A stretch of DNA of 64,000 nucleotides from the NCBI RefSeq assembly GCF_002443255.2, contig NW_019211459.1, forward strand, positions 5,904,075 to 5,968,074, written 5' to 3'. Positions 48,901 through 64,000 of the stretch are shown here, one piece after another. A program made the position numbers and the translations under genes. The notes under the pieces were generated by a model. The model had not been told where the DNA came from and did no database searches. It saw nothing but the letters and a program-made list of their open reading frames with translations. This DNA is from Varroa destructor. Lineage: Eukaryota; Arthropoda; Arachnida; Mesostigmata; Varroidae. The number at the start of each line of letters is the position of its first letter. The stretch's first letter is position 1.

Positions 48901-51489
48901 TCAGTGAGATGAGCTTATCAAGCACAATGAGCTTTACATTATTGTCGCCACTGCGGACGACGAGGTCGATATAAGCGCCGGCCGCTGCACGTACAGCGGC
49001 GGGAGCCTGACTCAAAGTGACCAGAACGCCAGCCGCTTCAAACTTCACAGAAGGCGATGTCGAGTTTAAGAGCGAGTACACCATTTTGATAAATTTGCCC
49101 CGCTCCGAAGGCTGGGCGTGGCAGACCTCATAAATGAACTTGATGATTATTAGCTGTAGGGGCTCGTTTAGCCGCTCAACTTGATCAGCGATCTCCGCGA
49201 GATAACTGTAGACAGTTGAAATCATGTACAGAAATAGCAAGCGGATCATTCGGAAGTCAACATCTCACTATAGAGCCTTATGTAACTATATTGTATTCAT
49301 TATTTACGGTGAATTTATTCGGATTCTGTTAATATATATTTTACTGAACCCATACTTAAGCGCCCGGTCAGGATCAAGCATCTGCAGCGCCAGGAATGCG
49401 TTTCGCCGACACGATTGATCGTGTTCGATGTCCAAGGACTCGGCAATGAGCTCAGGAGCATCAGGGATTAACTGGCTGAAGTTGCGATACACTTGAAGAA
49501 TCGCCAGGACAGCGTTTTTGCGCACATAGCTATGGCGATGCTGGAGACAAGCCGTCATAGCAGGTATGAGAGGTTCTAGAAGCTCTGGCTCTTGAAGCTT
49601 GCACAAGAAACGTAGCGTAGATCCGCGAATAAACTCATTAGGGTGCTGCAGATCTTTCCGGTAAGCATCGCAGACAAGAATCATCTCCTGTAGTAACTTA
49701 CCTGTGAATAATTTATCAAGATGAACGCACCGAATATTGTATATCTATTGAATGTACAAATTCGGTAAACGGAGTGAAATCATTACCTCGATATAACATC
49801 TCAATTTACGACTGGCAAAAAAAGGTATTCTTTCTCTGATTTTGCGTATCTTTCATCGACCAACACAGATCCGCCTAGAGCTATTGCTGACATGCTGTCA
49901 AAGGTAATAAAAAGCAGAAAAAATGTGCCTTATTGTCGGTGTTGTATCCGCTCGGCTAAATAACAGCAATCCCATTAGAAGAATTATCCCATTAGAAAAT
50001 AACGTACTACTTTGTCATGCTCGCATGTTTTGCTTCATTTTGTACAAATGAAACGTACCATTGGCATCGCGCTTAGGAACAATCTCCCAATAAATCAACA
50101 GCAGCTTCTTGATAGTATGATCGCTTGTTGGCAGAAGAAATCGTATAACTGACATCAACATTGCAGATGAAAATTTCTCTCCTGTAATGTAAAAAAAAAT
50201 AAACATCTCTCAAGACCTCAGCGTTAACATCTACAAAAAAAAATTTCAAAAATTTGCTAACATAATTGCCACCGATCGAAGCTTTTGACAGACGCGGAGT
50301 CTACTAACGAACTAATGCTGTCATACAAGAAATCCTCTGTCCACTACAATTATCTACAGAATATAATCGCAACATGATTTCCATACAAATCCAATAAGTA
50401 ATAGTAACATGCATGATAGACCGACTATGATTAAAATCAACACAATGAAATTATCCAGTACATTTGTACAAGTGAGGCTCGAACAGAATTGTCGATGTGG
50501 GGTAACAAATTCCGGAACCATCGTAGCAAATATAGGCGACTTCGCTTGAAAATAAGGTAAGCTTTCATTGTGCACGAATACTTTACAAAAGATGTTACCA
50601 AGATTTTTACACGTGGAATGTTTTTCCATTAACACTGGAATTGGCTTTTCGATCCTTTTTGCTATATACCATCCTTTATCCGACGGAGATCACATCGTAA
50701 ACCAAAAAAGCAAACAAAGAACTCATGACGTGTTCAAAGCGGTCTTAATTTTCTTCTGGAAATTACGTCAGCCATGTTCACCATATTTTTGAACAATAAG
50801 CAGCAGTTTTTTAGACTCGTTTGAGTCTTTCGGCCATTAATACCCAAAGAGTGAACGCACTTGAACCCATACTAGTAGAGTACATACAAATTCATGCCAT
50901 TCACCACTACCCATGTTCTCTAAAATTCTCTAAAGTTCTCGATAGATATTACCTCGCACAAAAGCTTACAACGATGGCTTAAAACCGGTGGAGGTAAACA
51001 TCTGCAATTTTGAAGTACGTGCCAGCGTCTGCCGCTCGAGCCTTTAATAAATTTTTTGAAATGTATTTAATTTTTTCTGCTCCATTCAGGTTTCATTAAT
51101 GCCAGTTATTGCTAAAATTAAACCTTAAACCGCATAAACCAAACGCGTATTCCTCGATCCTTTCGAATTATACAGTTCACTGACTTATATCGGTGATGGT
51201 ATGCGTATATATGACCATTATCATCCTATGTTTTACAACATTGTCTTACACGTACCACCGCCGGTATCTGGTAGGTGGAATCTATTTACTGTTGAGGTAA
51301 ACTTGATTCCCCACTAGCTGCTGTATGTATTGATATGAACATCTCACCATGCATCATCTTGTTGATAAGCTGCTCGAGAGCTTTTGTCTGACGTTTCAAA
51401 TCACACTTTTCGAAATCCGACCGAATAGACATTTCCTGAACGTCACCATCCTCGAGAGGGGCAGCTAGCGTGAAGCAGCCGTCCTCCAT
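45928..51489 (-). CDS. betaCOP: Coatomer subunit beta (beta-COP), eight coding exons, 999 aa
   Basis: Subunit of the COPI coat that forms on Golgi membranes with Arf1 and returns cargo to the ER. Exons: 51348-51489, 50059-50181, 49356-49701, 48899-49205, 48484-48762, 46987-48210, 46591-46767, 45928-46329; total 3000 bases, every phase consistent, 999 codons plus stop. The N-terminal helical-repeat trunk shows [40 protein letters not shown] and [14 protein letters not shown]. The central exon has an acidic linker (residues near [12 protein letters not shown]). The C-terminal appendage shows [35 protein letters not shown] and [13 protein letters not shown]. The start [12 protein letters not shown] aligns with the family's CYTLINVP start. 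The last 30 or so residues form a Gln/Pro-rich tail that makes the protein longer than the roughly 950-960 aa usual in insects and vertebrates. It is diverged but intact. Confidence 0.97.
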
Positions 51490-51662
51490 TGGTAAGAGAC
51501 CCTGAGTCCAGTCCGCCAGAAGATCACTACACAAAGATTTTTGATTTGTATGAACGAAATAGATGTTTGGCTGCTTCGTAGCCGCTTTTAAGCTAAGTTT
51601 ATTCGTTCATGCACTGCTTTCACAGCAGCAATTGTTTGCAGCAGATCCCGTTGACCACGTCA

Positions 51663-52013
51663 GTGAGTCGATCTGGCCGTCTTCGCGTACAGCAGCCGAT
51701 CGGCCGGTGGAATATTTACACCCGATGAATGCATGGCGCTCAGGGTGGTTCGATAAGAGACTGTAAGCATTACTTTATAAGCAGCGCGAAAATTTGAATG
51801 AGATTGCAACTGAGTCAGTGCTGGGGCCATTACGTAGCACGGCTTCGATGTCTCAGTCCTTAAAAAATTACGCAGGTAAGCATGCTTAATAAGTTTGCAT
51901 AAATCGCCATTGAAACGGTATGAGGTGCTGAGAACACAACGTATCTCCACATGATTTCGTTTTTTCAGCGCCTCTAAAATGTCGCCCAACTCTACAGTAA
52001 AGTATGCGCACAT
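51663..52013 (-). other. 117-codon ORF upstream of beta-COP
   Basis: ATG at 52013 opens an unbroken frame (MCAYFTVELGDILEALKKRNH...) on the same strand, ending about 170 bases before the beta-COP ATG. It might be chance, 5' UTR sequence of beta-COP, or a small unknown gene. No family is recognised. Confidence 0.2.
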
Positions 52014-55000
52014 TATTTCGTTAATGGCCTATTGATTTTAAATCTATAGCGAAGTATGAAATGACTTTATTGCAATGCGTAGTTGGCATCTTTCGTTACC
52101 CGGTCCACTACTGCCACGAATTTTGTCGCCAAACTGATTTAGTGTGAGATAACTGGCGCCTATTGGGACGTGTAGTCATCAACGTTTTTGCCGCCAGCTG
52201 AAGATTTGTTCGACCATATAGTAAATAGTATACCAATGATTATATAAGCTTCGACCTTATTACCGTATAATAGCGCGGTCATCGTATACTAGATTAAACA
52301 ATCCACGTGTAAGTTAGATTTCCCCAAATAGATAAACAACTCATGCCATTTACGGATTTATCTTTCACGCGTATACTTTGTCAAATCATCCATTGTGATA
52401 TGGCGAGAAAATCAATATATGCATTAGTCATATAGAAACTATTACTGGGCGTTCACAAGTTCATTCAAAAACTAACCTGGAGAATATAGGTGACACGACG
52501 AATGCTTAGTTTCATTGGCTGCAATATTAATATTTTCGGGTTGTTTAAATGTCGCCCCTAGGGGATCCTCTTTTCTTGGTAACGCCCCATGTCACACTAA
52601 CCCCTATGCAACACATCGATTTTTATTGCCTACTGTCCTGAAAGTACGCATCCAAAATTTACTGATCCATCGGGGATCGTTTCGTTATCGGCCACATCTG
52701 ATACGCGTTTTGTGAACTGAGACATTTCCTGATACGTTTGCCGTGTCAGTAACTGTCCCTGGCTCACCTTAGACGGGTACATTTTGCTTGGAAAAGTACT
52801 GCATAGAATAAAAGCGTTAACAGTTTTTTGCGATCTTAAAAATATTCGTTTTCATGTCAAGGTTGCGCGCAAAAATTGATTTTATTAATTTTGTCACACA
52901 TGATTGTTAGTTAAGTACTTTTTGAAAATACTTAACGTCAGTGGTTTAAATCTTACTGTGGATGAATTTTAAAAGCCGGTAACATCTAAGCTGTCAGTCG
53001 TTACGTTTCGTCCCGCCTACTGTTTCATAAACGTATCGTACACAAAATCTTTTTAGTATGAACAGCTTAGCGGCTCAGAGTAATAATTAGGTAAGATGAG
53101 TATCAGATCAGGAACAACGGTATAGTTTTCTTATTTTTTTTAATTTTTCTTTTTCTTTATTGTTGTAATTATTATCATACATGTACTTTTGTTACACGTA
53201 AGTACAGTGAAGTACGAAAATACACTGGCTTTTTTATTAACTATTTGAACTTATCTCTTTCGCATCTCACAGAGTGAAGTTCTTTATATGTGTCCTTCAT
53301 AAGTTGTTCCGTTTTTACTGAAAATATTATTGTTATGATTATGTGGGCGTCACATTGTATGTATATATATATATATATATATACATATATGTATATATAT
53401 ATACATATATGTATATATATATACACATATATATATATACATACACATATATATATATACACATATATGTATATATATGCAAGCGGACGGCGCCGATTTG
53501 CGGATAAGTTTATGGATACGGTTCCTCACTTTTGATCGTCGAACAAATCGTCTTCATTTGTTTTGTAAAATACGTCTACACTAACCATGTAATTAACCAT
53601 TTAGTGTATATCATCGTAAAACAAACTTTTTTATCGTTGTTACACGCCGACTGCTCGCTTGTCCCTCTATTCTTGGAAAAATTTTTTGCTCTGCAATAAT
53701 ATAATTTGTTTAATGTATTTCTTACGCTAACGGCGTCGAATGTTCTTCTTCTGCCTGAATAAAAACCGCTCATAATTGCGACACGTCAATCTGTCTCTCT
53801 GTCGCTGCCACCATCCTATGAAAACCATTGTTTTGATTGTTTACTTTAACAATAGTGCATTATAAAGATTTCCAGCACGGCCAATAACCGTCATCATTAA
53901 CCACACAACAGCTACGCTCTAGGACGCATTTAGGGTCAACTGTTTACTGCTAATTACGGTGAGCCTATTTATTGATCTTTATTAGCACACGGGCTTACTT
54001 TACACGAAAAACAAATGCATCGATCCACCAACTATACGACCCCACAGATGAACTCTCCCATTCTGGGGGTGTTAGTATCAGTGTTCGGTTGGGGGAGAAA
54101 CAGCGGTTAACTTCGCTGCGACTGCTACCTCTTTTTGTCCTTACAGGCATATTTCTCTAACATTTACACAGTATTTTACCTTCATTTATCATCATCTAAG
54201 GCACCTTTTAAAACATGCTACTTGTATCGCTTTCTCGCCGTAGTTCAACATTGAATTCGTTCTACGTGGCGCAACAATTCAAATATGCTGTATACCATAT
54301 TGCATATAGAAAATCTATGTAAGAATTGAAAACAGTATTTGTTCTCATCGACTTTTCATGGACAGAAAAAGCGGTGTTGTTCGTCTAGCATTAAGCGTAG
54401 CTGACAAAAATCTGTTGAACACAATTTTTGTGTTACCTGAAGATATCTCCGTAGCGTTTTAGTATCAGCCTTCAATAGTAAATCATACTGCTTGAGATGT
54501 ATCGTCTCAACCGATAAATACGTTACGTTGTATGCAGCTAGCTACCCAGAGAATCGTTAAATCATGTTAAATCGAGTTCGAAAAACGTGGAAGTGTGCGT
54601 CTGCAGACAAAATCGAATTATTATTATTATTATTGAATATATGCAAAAAAAAAAATGAAACGCTACATAATAACAGAGCTGCTTTAGGGTACAGTGCTGC
54701 CCCTGTCCGGGCATTCCGGAGCTGCGTTTGTTCGTATTATGTCTTAATCAAATCATAATAATTAACTAGGTTAGTTATATCTTTACATGTAACAATACAG
54801 GTTATACCATAGCTATTTATCCACTTCTGAAGATACACGGCCTCTAGCAATTGTGATCACGTCTTTTATAAGTGCTAAACCCTTTACATTAAACAATGAT
54901 AATCATTAATAATCATATAGCGTTTCTCTTCATTGTCATCACACATTTTTACAGCGATCTGCCATAAATCTCGGAAGAGTTTGCGATTGCTCCTCTGTGT

Positions 55001-57223
55001 GTACCTTCAGTGATGCTAATCAAGTTTTTAACTTATTTCTGTCTTCTGCATTCTACTTACTTCACGCACCCATTCGCATAGTATTCCAGATTTGTGTTAA
55101 AACGTAAACTCCAGTGATCGTACTAGCGTGAAGTTACTGTGCATGAAAGCCTAGCCAAGCTGCCAATTTCGGATTTACGCTATATCGCATATGTACTCAT
55201 AGACAAATCGTTCGTATCGATTTTCTCTTTCTATCCGTCTCGCTATCTCTTGGACATTTCGTTAGCTACTACGAGAAATAGGACGGGACCACTTGCTTGA
55301 TGTCACACTGTTTAATACGTTCCTTTGTCGGTGTATTGAATGATCAACAGGTGGACAGACTGATCCTCTATTGCTGTTGAGGAAAATCTGAATGTTAACC
55401 GACTACATACGATCTGATCTTTTGTACTGCTTTTGTTCTTTGCTTAGGCACAATTTTTTTTTCTATTATTTTTGTGTGTGTACACTAAATACAAATTGGT
55501 GGCCTGTTGCTTGTTTCGCAGGGACTTCCTGCCTCTGAAAACGTTTTTCAAAATCTTTTTGCGTTCGACAGTCAGTATTATATACTAAATGTAACGACAA
55601 TCTTTTCATGTGCAAGAAAGATTAAAAAAAACAGGTGGGACAGTATTCCTTTACAGTTATATTCAATGTTAGTGTGAACAAAACAGGCATATCATTCGTA
55701 TCAGGCGCACTTTGAATATGTCGTGCCATCTATCCCCTTTTTCTGCACTAAAACCCTATTCACATTAATAATATCGTAAACGAGAAAATTGAGAATATCT
55801 AATATGTTCCTTTTTTTTTTTTTGTTTGTTAAATAAGGCAGCATTGCAATTCTTGTTTTTTGTCCAAAGCCCAACTGTATTCAATAAAGCTAATTTTCTA
55901 GAGAAACATCCTCTACCAGCTTCACAGTCAAACGGATGAAACCCAAAAGACTATTTCGGCCACTTGATCGCGCATAACGTAATCGCACCGTACAACGTAG
56001 CCTGATCCGGCCGGGCCTTGGCGACGTTCATCCTCTCTTCGAGATTCATTCGTGACGATATGTCTCAATAAGTTGCTTTTGGTCTTGTCCTGTAAACTTT
56101 ATTAAATAACAAAAACGATCTCAAGGCTAAAACATACGAAAAATACGGGCCGCTTACGATAAACAATAATGATATATATATCATCGAAATTGTTTAATTC
56201 TTTAGTAAGTAGACTTTGCCGATGTTATCAACAGAGTTAGTGCCTAAGTTAGCCAAGTTAAGAAAGGAATGTATCCTGTTCCCCGCATACGTGCAGTTAT
56301 TATAATACAAGTTGTTAATAATCGTGTGGGTGTTTGTTGATATTTTGTTATTTTTACACGATGGGTAAATCTCCAAAACATATTGGTACCTCATAATTTT
56401 CCTTTTCAGTCATTTTATCGCGGAAAACTTGGCACACTTAATCAAAATATGAAATAATCTATTGCTAATAGGCAGGTGTCTTTTATCCAATAAAAAAGAC
56501 ATCCTAACTGTTTCGCGTAACATGTACTCATTTATCGGTCAGCACTTCCTACACGAGTTACAGCGGTGGGGCATTTGTTAACGATGATTAGTCACGTGTA
56601 TAAGTTTTCTGTACATACATTAATAAAACGTTGTGTATAGGCACTTCATTCGATCCTAGCTTACCTGGAGAAGCGAAACATCAAACTAACGGTTTCTCTT
56701 TAACGTCCGGTTATATCCTGCTAAGCAGTCCCCGTTTCTCGTTCCTCTGTTACTTGCCATAAAAACTGTTTAGCATTTTTGGGGGTTGGTACCCGAAAAG
56801 TCGGTAAAAATTTCACTGTACAGTCCCTATTCACAAATCACATGTAGTAAATGTACCCTCTATGTAGCAATGACCAAGTATATGTCTTTATGGCGGGAGC
56901 CTAATGTAGTTCTAATGAAACTGTAGAATCTAATAAACTGGAGATGAGAGCTACTTCCTACTTTAGGATGATGAATTCTACCAGTACTATACCCCCTAAA
57001 CATCATTCGTGTTCCGCTTGTTTTGCCCCTGTCGTTTTTTCCCTTGCTCGCATTTAATGAGGCTCATACTTGACCATGTAGAACTCTAATCCCTGCGCTC
57101 TATTTCGCTGAGGCATAGATGCAACGAAAGCAGTCGATTTCACTTAGAAGGTCATCGTGATGATTGTTAGCCATTAGGTTGTCTCGAGCTTTCTTATAGG
57201 TTCACATGCGTAACGATAGGTTC
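52014..57223. other. Intergenic between beta-COP and aPKC
   Basis: Contains the compound microsatellite at 53.4 kb, poly(T) runs near 53140 and 55810, and short ORFs without support. A weak ATTAAA on the minus strand at 57053-57058 could serve aPKC. Confidence 0.6.
53358..53478. repeat. Compound TA/CA/TG microsatellite
   Basis: About 120 bases alternating TATATA blocks with ACATATATGT units, so it is close to self-complementary and could form cruciform-like structures. It lies in intergenic DNA between beta-COP and aPKC. Confidence 0.93.
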
Positions 57224-63860
<6,637 letters not shown>

Positions 63861-64000
63861 CTGTAAAATTCCATAAGACAGTATTCAATATAACAATATG
63901 CAATATTTTCACATTATTAATAGGGTCAACAACACTCCACAACAGCTCACACCCCTGACACTCTTTTATGATCTTTGTATATATGTGTGCGCTTTGTTCC

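Noticed and set aside
53241..53535. Overlapping ORFs on both strands with Tyr/Ile repeats
   Set aside because: Artefact of the compound microsatellite.

Overview
This window is nuclear DNA of an invertebrate animal, most likely an arthropod. It is AT-rich, its genes are split by many GT-AG introns, and it carries (TA)n microsatellites and a decayed mariner transposon. Protein comparison from memory fits an arthropod, plausibly a chelicerate such as a mite, but nothing here fixes the species. No bacterial operon, CRISPR array or phage gene is visible.

Five conserved genes can be rebuilt exon by exon, with splice phases that agree throughout. (1) An ACAP/centaurin-beta Arf GTPase-activating protein (BAR-PH-ArfGAP-ankyrin) on the minus strand spans 31878 down to about 9896 in 18 coding exons, with a 9.4 kb first intron. 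(2) Enolase on the plus strand, 37887-39349, has two coding exons, 434 aa, and an intron in the 5' UTR. (3) Cytochrome c on the minus strand, 43298-42018, has two exons and 108 aa. (4) Beta-COP, a coatomer subunit, on the minus strand, 51489-45928, has eight coding exons and 999 aa. (5) Atypical protein kinase C on the minus strand starts beyond the right edge. Its pseudosubstrate, C1 domain, kinase domain and C-tail lie in seven exons from 63860 to 57224.

The left 9.9 kb is poorly explained. Its best candidate is a two-exon gene of unknown function (1452-1631 joined to 2317-2946). Intergenic stretches (32.1-37.8, 39.6-42.0, 43.3-45.9 and 51.5-57.0 kb) hold only microsatellites, hairpins, degenerate tRNA-like pieces and weak ORFs.

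The genes are ordinary housekeeping or cell-polarity genes that happen to be neighbours: glycolysis (enolase), respiration and apoptosis (cytochrome c), Golgi-ER coat (beta-COP), Arf6-type membrane traffic (ACAP) and polarity signalling (aPKC). No new multi-gene system was found. The items most worth checking are the orphan 209-codon exon near 2.3 kb, the C-rich tract beside a weak ACAP splice donor, the ambiguous ACAP C-terminus, and several clean hairpins in non-coding DNA.
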